From Simmondsia chinensis (taxonomy: Eukaryota > Streptophyta > Magnoliopsida > Caryophyllales > Simmondsiaceae), in NCBI GenBank assembly GCA_018398585.1, contig JAGTTD010000018.1, positions 4,719,501-4,783,500 of the forward strand: a DNA stretch of 64,000 nt. Direction: 5' to 3'. The position numbers and the translations under genes were made by a program. This document shows positions 48,301-59,012 of the stretch, piece by piece. The notes under the pieces are model-generated. The model saw only the letters and a program-made list of their open reading frames with translations. It searched no databases and was not told the DNA's origin. How positions within the stretch are numbered: the first letter of the stretch is position 1; every line of letters begins with the position of its first letter.

Positions 48301-50769
48301 GCACACCAACAAAAAAGACTGGGATCCAATTACAGTAATCACACGACAAAATTTTCATGATGGGAAACATACCTCATCCGTAAGCCAGGCGTCGTCGTTT
48401 TTCAACCGATACCAAAATTGACCCGTCGTGACAGTCAAAACAGTGAAATCCATTCGTTGATCCGGAGGTAACGGAAGGGGAGTCTTCAAATCTTTGTAAT
48501 ATATAATAAGAAGCATGATATATAAGCATCCCATAAGAATGATGCATTCTGGAAACATTTACATATTGATTATCAAAAAGTATAGTGTAAAATCACACTC
48601 ACTTCTTAACCATTGCGTGGAAACTTTTGTAAAAAGCTTCAAACTGCTTTTTGTCTTCCTTGGAGGGAGGTTGGAATGGATCGAAGGGCAGAACCGGTTT
48701 CGGTCCAGGATGGGTCATTCTTGCCCGTTTGCTCTTACCCTCCGCGGTCCATTCTTTACCTTTATACTTGGGATTTGGCCTGGGGTCCCTCCTCTCTTGC
48801 CCCAATCTCAAAACTGTCTTGGACAATGTCATCAAGTTTTCAACGCCATCCACACGCGTTGGCGATGATTCCTTGTAGACATTTTCCTCGTCCCTGGTTG
48901 GCAGAGCAAATACCAAAGTCAATAAACCTCAACATGCATGAAAACACACCAAATTGGGATAATAACAAGGATCTGTAGTGTCTTACCCAGTACGTGCACT
49001 AGAAATAATAATTGCTTGCTCAATTGGTTCCTGGAAGACATATTCCTCGTCCCTGGTTGGCAGAGCAATTACCAAAGTCAATAAACCACAACATGCATGA
49101 AAACATACCAAATTGGGACAATAACAAGGATCCGCAATGTCTTACCCAGTACGTGCAGGAGAAATAATAATTGCTTGCTCAATTGGGGATGGATGAGTGG
49201 AAGTCGATGAATAGATATGTGGGGATGTGGCATGCGGTGGACAGTCTAAGAGCTCCTTAATCATTGCCTCCTGAGCCTCAAACCGTCGTTCGTACATTTG
49301 CAGCTGAAGCTGCTGCGCTTCAAGTCTGCTTTCAAAGTGCATCCGCATGATTTGCATATCTTTCTCCATCGCTTCGAATCTCTCCATAACCTGCAATAAG
49401 TCCTCCAAATTGTCATAAACATGAATTTGAATAATATAGTACTTACAAGGATAAAAAAGCAATTAAATAAACACAAAACAAAATGTCAATACTGATTGAT
49501 ACACCAAATTGGGTGACGTAGTAGATAGTTCCTCCTGGGATGCCGGCAAGGGGTGTTGAGTTGCTAATGGTTCTGGTTCATCACCTGAATCTGCCGGCAT
49601 TGCCTTAACAGGAGATTGAATCCCCTCCTCACCATCCTCAGCAAAGGAGATGCCTCGTAGATTAGGCTGATTGGCTTCCGCACCCGTCAGTCCAATCGGT
49701 TCGGCATTCAATTGCTGATCAAAGGAAGATACATCATATGAACGTTAGTAAAATTACAAATCATAATTCTAACCCAAATGATATGAAACAACTAGTAGTA
49801 AAATAGCAACAACATAATGTATTATTACCTCATCAAATACCATTGAGAGCAGAGCGGAGTACGAAACCTTAACACACATCTTCCAGTTAAGGATCCGCCC
49901 AAGAGGCTGGTTGCCAACCCTCACCGCCCCAACCTTGGCAAGTTCTGGAAGGATTTCCAGGGCAAATATGGAAACCACATCATAGAACCCGTGGACGAAG
50001 TAGGTCCTTTCTAAACCATGTTGCATTTTTGCCACGAAATCCTTGAGCTTCCACACCAAGAATTTCCAGCTCAAGGATCCCCAGGCAACACTGTTAAAAG
50101 AGTCCACGTCGTCCACGAGGGCCAGGATGTTGGATCAATGCCTGTTCGCTTGTGTTTGGCGAATAGTAGATCGTCAACCAAGTAGGCAACAACAAGCTTA
50201 ACCTAGTCCTCCATGATGGAGCAGGTTTTGCATGCTTCAAACAGCTGCAGCCTAGTCATCCTCCCCCTCATGCCGTACTTGGCAATCAGCCTGTTGGAAC
50301 CTCCGCGTACCTCTTCCACACCGGCATATCTCAAGCCGATTAGAATGTAAAATTCCCTGCTCCCGAGGTGCACTAACTTCCCACCAAATGAGAATGATAA
50401 CTCCTCGGGATTTGGGTTGGCCACCTGGTGTAGAAGGACAATGTGAATTAGAGTATGCCAGAAGCCGACATTAGTCTCACTCAGCTGAAGCAGATGCCCG
50501 ACATTGTATTGTGAAAAAAGGGCAAGCTATAATGCAAAACACTTTTAGTTAATAAGGGATCATAAATGTAATTGTAAAAAGTAAACATAATTCATATGGA
50601 TACTGTGCCAAACCTTGGCTTCGTCGTCCTTCAAGATTTCCTGAATCTCCATCACAACTTTGGTTGATACTCCCATTTGGTTAACTTGCAGGAATTTCCA
50701 GCAACTCCTTGGGAAAATGTAAGCAACCTCCACTGCTGAACGGCTCTTCCTGTGTGTGTAAAATGCCAT
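47579..50769 (-). pseudogene. MULE-borne DUF1985-type gene, C48 peptidase part missing
   Basis: Exon 50614-50769 opens at MAFYTHRKSRSAVEVAYIFP directly after an acceptor. The exon from 50526 holds the DUF1985 core (LSFSFGGKLVHLGSREFYIL, IGLRYAGVEEV, then DDVDSFNSVAWGSLSW). Then come a linker (from 49711), a coiled coil (49462, MERFEAMEKDMQIMRMHFES), duplicated short exons, an exon at 48599-48897 and one ending WLTDE at 48373. That exon is spliced to 47695 (KMDVVLHYILEKKHQWLEH), which soon meets a stop. In relatives a Ulp1-type cysteine peptidase follows this point; no His/Asp/Cys catalytic segment is seen here. A TAG at 50203 and a frameshift near 50120 also break it. The role of these proteins in transposition is not settled. 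Confidence 0.78.
48883..49190 (-). repeat. Tandem duplication of an exon-intron unit, ~160 bp
   Basis: The segment with TTCCTCGTCCCTGGTTGGCA and ACCAAAGTCAATAAACC occurs at about 48886 and again at 49046, including the TTACCCAGTACGTGCA exon end. It adds an extra in-phase-looking mini exon to the DUF1985-type gene. Confidence 0.75.
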
Positions 50770-50804
50770 CTGAAATAAAAGCAAAGCATCACAAAACCAA
50801 AGAT

Positions 50805-53000
50805 TAAACCCATGATACACCATTAAAACAAGCCATGCAAGGTGTATGATTAAGCATACACTACTACTGACATGAAACACACCCAGACAAGTTGATTTCA
50901 CTCAATGAAAACCTACCATACACAATGTATCATTGATCATACACCACTGTTTACTTGATACAGACCTTGGTAAGTTCGTTTCACAGCATTAAAAGCAACC
51001 ATACACGGTGTATGATTAATCATACACCATTGTTTACTTCAAATACACCAAGACAAGTTGGTATTACACCAGTACAACCTATCATACACGGTGTACGATT
51101 GATCATACACCACTACGGACATGAAAGACATTAAAACCAATCATACATAGTGTATGATTAACCGTACACCAATGTTTACTTAACACACATAAACACGCGT
51201 TGGTTATACACCATTAAAACCAATCATACACAGTGTATGGTTGCTCATAACCCACTAATTACTTAAAAAATATCTACACAAGTTGATTTTACATCATTAA
51301 AACCAATCATACACAGTGTATGATTAACCATACACTATTGTCTACTTAACACACACAAACACACGTTGGTTAGACACCATTAAAACCAATCATACACAGT
51401 GTATGATTAACCATGCACCACTGTCTACTTAACACACACAACACACGTTGGTTAGACACCATTAAAACCAATCATACACATTGTATGGTTGTTCATATCC
51501 CACTAATTACTTAAAAAACGTCTACATAAGTTGATTTTACACAATTAAAACCAATCATACACAGTGTATGATTAACCATACACCACTGTCTACTTAACAC
51601 ACACAACACACGTTGGTTAGACACTATTAAAACCAATCATACACAGTGTATGATTGCTCATAACCCACTAATTACTTAAAAAATGTCTACACAAGTTGAT
51701 TTTACACCATTAAAACCAATCATACACAGTGTATGATTAACCATACACCACTGTCTACTTGACACACACAAACACACGTTGGTTAGACACCATTACAACC
51801 AATCATACACTGTGTATGGCTGCTCATAACCCACTAATTACTTAAAAAACGTCTACACAAGTTGATTTTATACCATTAAAACCAATCATGCACAGTGCAT
51901 GATTCACCATACACCACTATCTACTTAACACACACAAACACACGTTGGTTAGACACCATTAAAACCAATCGTACACAGTGTATGGCTGCCCATAACCAAC
52001 TAATTACTTAAAAAAATGTCTGCACAAGTTGATTTTACACCATTAAAACCAATCAGACACAGTGTATGATTGATCATACACCATTAATTACTTAACACAC
52101 ACAAACACAAGTTGGTTATTCACCATTAAAACCAATCATACACAAAGTGTATGGTTGCTTATAACCCACTAATTACTTAAAAAACGTCTACAAGTTGATT
52201 TTACACCATTAAAACCAACCATGCACAGTGTATGATTCACCATACACCACTGTCTACTTAACACACACAAACACAGGTTGGTTAGACACCATTAAAACCA
52301 ATCATACACAATGTATGGTTGCCCATAACCAACTAATTACTTAAAAAATGTCTGCACAAGTTGATTTTATACTATTAAAACCAGTCAGACACAGTGTATG
52401 ATTGATCATACACCATTAATTACTTAACACACACAAGCACAAGTTAGTTATTCACCATTAAAACCAATCATACACAAAGTGTATGGTTGCTCATAACCCA
52501 CTAATTACTTAAAAAACGTCTACATGTTGATTTTACACCATTAAAACCAATCATGCACAGTGTATGATTCACCATACACCACTGTCTACTGAACACACAC
52601 AAACACATGTTGGTTAGACACCATTAAACCAATCATACACAATGTATGGTTGCCCATAACCAACTAATTACTTAAAAAATGTCTACATAAGTTGATTTTA
52701 CACCATTAAAACCAATCAGACACAGTGTATGATTGATAATACATTATTAATTACTTAACAAACACAAACACAAGTTGGTTATTCACCATTAAAACCAATC
52801 ATACACAGAGTGTATGGTTGCTCATAACCCACTAATTACTTAAAAAACGTTTATAAGTTGATTTTACACCATTAAAACTGATCATGCACAGTGTATGATT
52901 AACCATACACCACTGTCTACTTAACACACACAAACACACGTTGGTTATACACCATTAAACCCATTCATACACAGTGTATGGTTGCTCATAAACCATCCAT
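50805..53000 (-). repeat. Right array: inverse orientation, dimeric ~83-bp units
   Basis: About 26 units in inverse orientation to the left array. Two unit types alternate: one with ATGATTAACCATACACCACT, one with ATGGTTGCTCATAACCCACT, giving a ~165-bp dimer. It lies between a likely donor at 53203 and the acceptor before 50769, that is, in the first intron of the minus-strand gene. Confidence 0.92.
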
Positions 53001-53449
53001 GTCTGTCGACACACAGGGATTACATGAAACACACTTATAAACGTTAATTTTACATCATTATACCACAAAACATGCCGGAAGTTGATTTTACACCAATAAA
53101 ACAAACTAACCCTTACTCAAAAAAGCCACTAACACCAAAACCCTAAACCCTAACAAATACTATACATTTCCCTGCAAAAACAACTTCGGAAATCGGTGCT
53201 CACCTTCGGAAATGGTGATTAAACCCATGAGCGGCGAGAGACCAAGGATGAAGGTGTGAAAACAGAGGATATCGCCGGACGAACACATGCCTCTGCAGAT
53301 AGACCCACGGGAACGAGAATCGCAACTGAAGTTAGAGGAGAAAGAGGATGAACGGGTGAGAGAAAGAGGAGAAAGGGTTTTGGCTTGCAAAACACGCTTG
53401 CTTATGGGGAAGAGAGAAGACGGAAGGGGAGGGGGTAAATTCAAAAAAT

Positions 53450-53657
53450 TACAGCTGTAGAATTAAATGTGAGAAGAGAGAAGGGGAGATGGAAGGGACA
53501 GGTGGCACTGTGCGCATTAAATGAGGAGAGAGAAAGAGGATGGGTGGGGGGGTTAGGGGTGGGAGGGCATTTTTGTCCAAAAAGGGTTATTTAGGGCTAT
53601 AGGGGTCTATTTTAGGTTAAATTAGGGGTGGGGGCGGTCTAAAGCCGGTGATTTCCC
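53450..53657. repeat. Right terminal inverted repeat of the MULE
   Basis: The inverse of this end matches 39448-39650: GGGAAATCACC, CTTTAGACC, TTTTTGGACAAAAATGCCC and CATTTAATGC in the same order, with about 40 bp of extra sequence near the tip. Confidence 0.85.
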
Positions 53658-53682
53658 AAAAAAGAATAGCGACTTTGTTATA

Positions 53683-53689
<7 letters not shown>

Positions 53690-53732
<43 letters not shown>

Positions 53733-54625
53733 ATTCCCATGCGATGCACGATTGATGTTTGTCTTTTTGTATAATTTCACACTATCATTATTTGAAATTG
53801 GAAATTACATTATTATCCTAACAGAAATTGAATTATGTACGTAGGAATATATGTAATTGTACACAGTTTGTCATAATTACGGGTAACATCTTTTGTTATA
53901 TTTGTATTGATAATATTGTTTGTTGTTGGTATTTTTTTATGTTGTTGTATGTTGTCCTTTCACCAAATTATCTTATGTGTTCTATTGTTGGTCATCTTTT
54001 AGTGTTGTGGTACTTGCTTCTGCAACACTTACTGATCATACATATTGAATCTAATATTTTTTTTATAATATTTTGATAATATCTGAAAATTTTATAGTGT
54101 TATGAAGAAAGTTCATTCATTTGTATGTTTATTTCAGTTTTAATTTTCTCAATTAGGTTAATAAGGTTGATAAGGGATATGTATACATTTGTAATTTAAG
54201 CTGCATTTGGTTGGATGAAAAAATGTTTTCCTATTAGAATTTTTTTTTACTTTTCAAAATATTTTTCTTGAGAAATATTATTTTTAAATTTTTTATTTGT
54301 CAGAATAAAATAGATTTTTATTACCGATAATTGTATTAGTTTAGCATGTGATCAAGTTAAGATTGAAATGAGATACAAAATGTGATTTTAAGTTCTGGGA
54401 AGGAAAATATCTTGCTAATGATTTAATGAATTCCACCATTTTAAATGTGGTTTCAAGGTCAAATGTAATATTTAAGTTTTAATACTTCTTTTTAGTTTTG
54501 AAATATGAATGGGCATGTTCTAAAGTGTGAGTATTGGAAGTGAGAAGAAATGTAGTGAATTGGAGGACTTTGACATAATAGATTAGTAACTAGTAATTGG
54601 TGTGTATATATATATATATAGATAG
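53690..54625 (-). other. AT microsatellite and possible Helitron remnant
   Basis: On the minus strand CGTGCATCGCATGGGAATGAC (near 53731-53751) is nearly the same as the 3' end of the Helitron at 10191, but CTAG is replaced by the AT repeat at 53690-53730. A TCTATC-TATATATAT stretch at about 54600-54625 could be the 5' end. The interior shows no gene. Confidence 0.35.
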
Positions 54626-54869
54626 ATAGAAAAAGATGCCATAACTTGGATTCTTTTTTGAATTTTTTGCTAGTTAAAAAAAACATTAATTAACGTAGAA
54701 TAATGCAATTCGAATCTAAAAAGTGAGAGAAGATAAAATTAATAGTTAAATAAAATTCGAAAGTAAGATAAAAAACTACTCGAAAATTGTTAATTATTTT
54801 TTAAAAAGGTAGGCAAATTGTCAATAAACAACCCATCCTAATGTATTACCTCTGACGGTCATACCGAAG
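54626..54869. other. AT-rich spacer
   Basis: No feature recognised. Confidence 0.4.
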
Positions 54870-55190
54870 CTCCTTGACCAATGACCTTTAACTCTTCCCC
54901 TGTCTTGTACACGATGTCCCGATGTTGCCAGCTAATTTGTCGCATGATTCCCTTATCGGAAGACATGATCAATTTGTACTGCCAAACCATTGTCGATTAT
55001 TTGATGAATGTCCAAAATAATATTTATAATTTGCCACGAATATCTAATTTCATCATTTCTCAACTCCTTAGCCACCATGAAATTATCACCCTCGATATAA
55101 ATTCGAGTAAAACTTATATAAATACACCTTTGAATACCATCACTATTTGCATCACCTCCATAACAAAACTCCTTAAATAAATGTAGCACC
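54870..55190 (-). pseudogene. LINE RNase H fragment
   Basis: On the minus strand the frame contains YIEGDNFMVAKELRND, YSWQIINIILDIHQ and IDHVFR, the plant non-LTR retrotransposon RNase H (RVT_3) pattern; the frame then breaks at a TAA and continues with GNHATN-type residues. Upstream parts are missing. Confidence 0.65.
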
Positions 55191-55200
55191 CACGACCCAT

Positions 55201-55203
55201 GTT

Positions 55204-55247
<44 letters not shown>
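55201..55247. repeat. Poly(T)-poly(G) homopolymer tract
   Basis: A run of T followed by over 30 G. Similar G or C runs occur near 2120, 9189, 28374 and 63713. Length is likely unreliable in the assembly. Confidence 0.7.
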
Positions 55248-55249
<2 letters not shown>

Positions 55250-55394
55250 AATATGGTTTCATAGCTCTGCTTTTTAGCACGTGAAATTGAAGTATGGAAC
55301 TTGATATTGTAATTAGAATCGGGGTCCAAAATTTCAATTTTGTTGTATGATTTACCAATTAGAACTAAAATTACAATTTTACTGACATATGATA

Positions 55395-55560
55395 ATGAGC
55401 TGAGTAAAATCATTACCCATGGGTATCCACCTTGTTTGGAATAAGTATGGGTACAAATGTGATAAGTAGCAGTACGGGTAGGGTAAATTTGAAAATACTG
55501 AGATGGGTATAGGTACAATGTTGTATGTGCCCCGCTTTTCCCTATACTTGCCATACTTGC
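55395..55560. mobile_element. Fragment of a GGGTAT-rich hAT-type MITE
   Basis: CCCATGGGTATCCACC and GGGTATAGGTACAATGTTGT resemble the interior of the 4245-4808 MITE. The ends are lost. Confidence 0.45.
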
Positions 55561-56290
55561 ACCATATGCACCTTGTGTCTGTGAAACTCTAGAATTGTAT
55601 TGAATGAATGTGAGAGACTTATAATGTATGGGTATTTACAAAGCAAATGAACACTAGAAACTCCTAGATCAAATATACTACTAAATCAAATATAATCTTC
55701 TAGATATGATAAAATCCTCTAATATGTATTACTAGATCAAATATAATCTTCTAAATATGATATAGTCCTCTAATAGGCCCCCTCAATCTGAGCGGGGCGG
55801 TGTTACCCGAAGATTAGCTTTATGGAGTAGAAATCTGTCAATAGGCAGTCCTCTGGTGAAGATATCCGCAACTTGCTTTGTGGTGGGTGTATAACGAACT
55901 TGGAGATCTTCTTTTAATACCTTCTCTCGAACATAATGAAAGTCAACATCCACATGTTTGCTTTTATCATTGGAGAAGGGACTGGCAGCAAGGTAGGAAG
56001 TAGAGATAATGTCACAGTATACAATGATGGGTCCAGGATATCAAAGTCATAGTTAGATACTGGAGGTTGGTTAGTCCGAGGAGCGTGCATGAATTGAGAA
56101 TCAAGATTAACCGCATAACAAGTATCAAGTTGAATCATAGTTAGATACTGGAGGGCCCCTACAGATCTTCTATATTCAATAGGTTCCTCGAGGAGCTTGC
56201 TCTCCCTAGGACAATTGTGCTCGGGCAGGAAGTGGGGTTTTGATGGCTTGGCATCATGGTGGTTGTGCTTGGCAAGAAGGTCCACCGTAC
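55561..56290 (-). mobile_element. Copia 3' fragment: RNase H end and LTR
   Basis: On the minus strand the open frame at 56285 begins MDLLAKHNHHDAKPSKPHFL, then EYRRSVGALQYLT (end of reverse transcriptase). After a deletion comes KHVDVDFHYVREKVLKEDLQ and TTKQVADIFTRGLP (RNase H end). A purine tract and an LTR beginning TATTAGAGGACTATATC at 55775 follow. The 5' part is missing. Confidence 0.8.
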
Positions 56291-56299
56291 ATTTGTGTT

Positions 56300-56834
56300 G
56301 AGAGAGTGTTTAAACCCCAAATTCGAGGGAGTTGAGACGACATTGTTTTGAGGTGAAGCGTCTCGCACTTATCATGTGAGTCCATCCTCGAGAGATGCTA
56401 GGCCTTTAGATGTTAAGACAAAGACATCTCGAGCTAGTTGTTTGAGAAGTTAAAACTCTTTAAAGGGTACCAACCACTTGAGGTGGCTGAAAGGTTAAAG
56501 GAGTCTCAAGCTCGGGGACTTCTCAGAAGGCTGCAAGACAGGCTGTTTTGAAGCTTGAGACAGTTACTTGGAGCACAATTCTAGATACGTGAGCCTCAAG
56601 CTCATCCAACATAACGTGGGGCATTTAGAAGGAACTCCAGCTAGTTATACAGATGTGGGGCTTCTAGAAAGACACTCAAGCACACAAATTCGGGGCATGT
56701 TCACTATCCATTCAACACATCAAAGGAGCTTTGAGGCAAATATGGGAAGGGAATGCTGGAGAAGCAGGATGCATCAATTATTTTCGTTTTCTATAAATAA
56801 GAGACACTATTGTAGTTGTAAAGTGTGAAGCACC
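56300..56834 (+). other. Old LTR-like sequence interrupted by the Reina-like element
   Basis: Contains a TATA box (CTATAAATAAG at about 56791) and continues after the insertion at 62024 (ACCATACCAACTTCTTCAAG). Together they look like the promoter and downstream part of an unidentified LTR. Ends not defined. Confidence 0.35.
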
Positions 56835-57101
56835 TGTCATAAACTGAACATAGAATTAGGCTAATATGCATTTTGGCGGGAATAATACTAATTAGTGCAA
56901 TTAGGCGGGAAGGTTTGTTATGTGAGAGGGTGATGTGTCCGGTTGTTACAACATGAGTTAGGCATTGTAAACATCTATAAAAAGACTAGGAAATGTAAGA
57001 AGTGATTATCCAATGAAAATATAATCCAATTTCTTTGATTTTACTCTATCTCTTGTTCTTAATTTGATGGTTAGAATTCAATTTCTAGTTGATTTCTAAC
57101 A
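56835..57101 (+). repeat. 5' LTR of the Reina-like element
   Basis: 267 bp, TG to CA. TCTATAAAAAGACTAGG at about 56970 is the likely TATA region. Two bases after it, TGGTATCAGAGC (57104-57115) is the initiator tRNA-Met primer site. Confidence 0.93.
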
Positions 57102-57176
57102 ATTGGTATCAGAGCCTGCGTTCTAGGCACCCATCTGATCATCAAGTCCATTCTGGCCAGAAAGAGAAGATCAGCA

Positions 57177-59012
57177 ATGCCTCCCAACACCCAAGCAAAT
57201 GCAGCTAACAATGCCACCAATGCCGCTCCCAATGTGGTACCTGGTGTTGCAGCTCCCACCTATGCTGCTGTTGCGAGAGTTGAAGGAGGTAGTTCTCAAG
57301 GGTTACAGATGGATCAGGTGATGCAAAATGTGCTCCGGAATGTCCAGTTGCTTGATCAGAAAATGGACAATCAGTGCCAAAGGTTGAATCAGCTATCCAA
57401 TTGGCAAAGAAGGTGTGAATCTCAGCAGCAAGGAAGTGGAAATCTCTTTCCAACTAACCCACAACCTGTTCGACAGCCGGTCAGGTCCCCTAATTTCATT
57501 CCTCCGCCCTCAGATTCTGGTGACAATGCCTCAAATGCAAGAAGTTCCTCTTACAGACAACCTCGGCTAGAACTGGAGCCATTTGAAGGAACCTTGCCTC
57601 AATCTTGGTTGAGGAAATGTGAGAGGTATTTTAAATTCTATAGCATTCAAGAGCATGAGAAAGTGGAGCTGGCGGCAGTTAAATTAAAGGGAGAAATGGA
57701 GACTTGGTTTTATGGGTTGATTCGCACCAAACCCAATATCACTTGGACCTCATTCTCAAATGAACTTTGTTCTTGATATGGTGATGAAGATGTCAGTGAG
57801 GTTGTTGATAACTTCAACAAATTGATCCAATCAACCATTATCAAAGACTATATGGGGAGATTTGAGGAATTAAGAGCAAGAATGCTCTCCATTTATCCTA
57901 ATTCTCCGGAGTCCTTTTATGTTTCCAGCTTTGTAAGTGGACTCAAGCCACGCATCAAGAGCTTGGTTAAGGCTTTTGAACCAGAGTCCTTAACTCAGGC
58001 ATATACCAAGGCTAGGAAGGTGGAAAGCTCGGTATCATCAAATGCGGATGTTCCTAGGGGCAAAGGGAATTTCCTTGGCTCTTCATCCAGTCGGGCTACC
58101 CAACCCAGCAGCAAGAATAACAGCTTGGAAAACAGGAGGCCTTAACGACTATGCTACAAGTGCAATCAGAAATACTTCTTTGGTCACAAGTGTGATCCAA
58201 AGTATTTAATGACAGTTATTGGTGAAGAAAGCCATGAAGAGGAGGCTGATGAAGAAGTTCTTCAGGAACCAACTCTGGAGGAGGAGGAATTCGAGGCAGA
58301 AGATGACAGTTCTGTGGAAATATCAGTGAAAGCTCTAACCGGGTCTGGTTCACACAGCACCATTCGAATCAAGGGTGTAGCAAGACCACAGACATTGCTT
58401 ATCCTCATTGATAATGGTAGTACACACAGCTTTGTTGATCCTAAGGTCGTAAGAGCTGTGGGACAAGAGATCATCAAGACTACTCCCCTTGCCGTGACCG
58501 TTGCTGATGGTAATTCCCTCCTCGCTCACACAAAATGTAAGAATTTCAGTTGGAATATGCAAGGGCATAAGTTTGTCTATGACTTTCGACTCTTGAGGCT
58601 TGGTGGTTGTGCCATGGTACTAGGAGTGGATTGGATGAAGTCCTATAGTCCAATCCTCTTTGATTTCTCACAATTGGCAGTTTCCTTTGAAAAGGAAGGT
58701 CTTGAGATCAAATTACAAGGCATTTGTGAGCAAGGACAGCTGCAATACATGAGTGGGAAGCAGCTACACAAGGCACCGAGGAAGGAAGATTACAATTGGG
58801 TTGGTCATTTTTATTCAATCACACCAAATGCAGCACTTGAGCAGCAACAGATCTTAGCTCCTCTGCAGAATCTGTTGACAGAGTTTGATGATATCTTCAG
58901 ACAACCTGATGAGTTACCTCCCCATAGGTCCTTGGATCATGCTATTCCACTGAGAAGGAGCCCATCCAGTCAGCCAACGGCCTTACAGATACCCACATTC
59001 TCAAAAAAATGA
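57177..59012 (+). pseudogene. gag and protease region of the Reina-like element
   Basis: Capsid-like gag starts MPPNTQANAANNATNAAPNV; its core has EPFEGTLPQSWLRKCERYF. A zinc-knuckle-like CYKCNQKYFFGHKC lies near 58150. Protease active site DNGSTHSF is near 58412 (DSG-type motif with Ser to Asn, common in plant Gypsy). A TGA at 57774 (CGA changed at a CpG) and a TAA at 58143 interrupt a single frame. A frameshift near 58975 separates it from reverse transcriptase. Confidence 0.88.

Larger units (their letters stand above)
39448..53657. mobile_element. Complete 14.2 kb Mutator-like element (MULE)
   Basis: Both ends start GGGAAATCACC as inverted repeats, and AAAAAAGAA flanks both sides exactly (39439-39447 and 53658-53666), the 9-bp duplication expected of Mutator. 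From left to right it carries: TIR, probable 5' UTR exon, palindrome array in an intron, mudrA-type transposase (+), further palindrome repeats, a captured FDM/IDN2 fragment (+), repeats, a DUF1985-type gene (-), a second array in inverse orientation, and TIR. The DUF1985 gene marks the Ulp1-bearing type of plant MULE. Broken frames suggest it can no longer move by itself. Confidence 0.93.

Noticed and set aside
48355..48558. The WLTDE exon as the catalytic peptidase part
   Set aside because: It shows no His, Asp or Cys catalytic motif; it only precedes the place where the peptidase would start.
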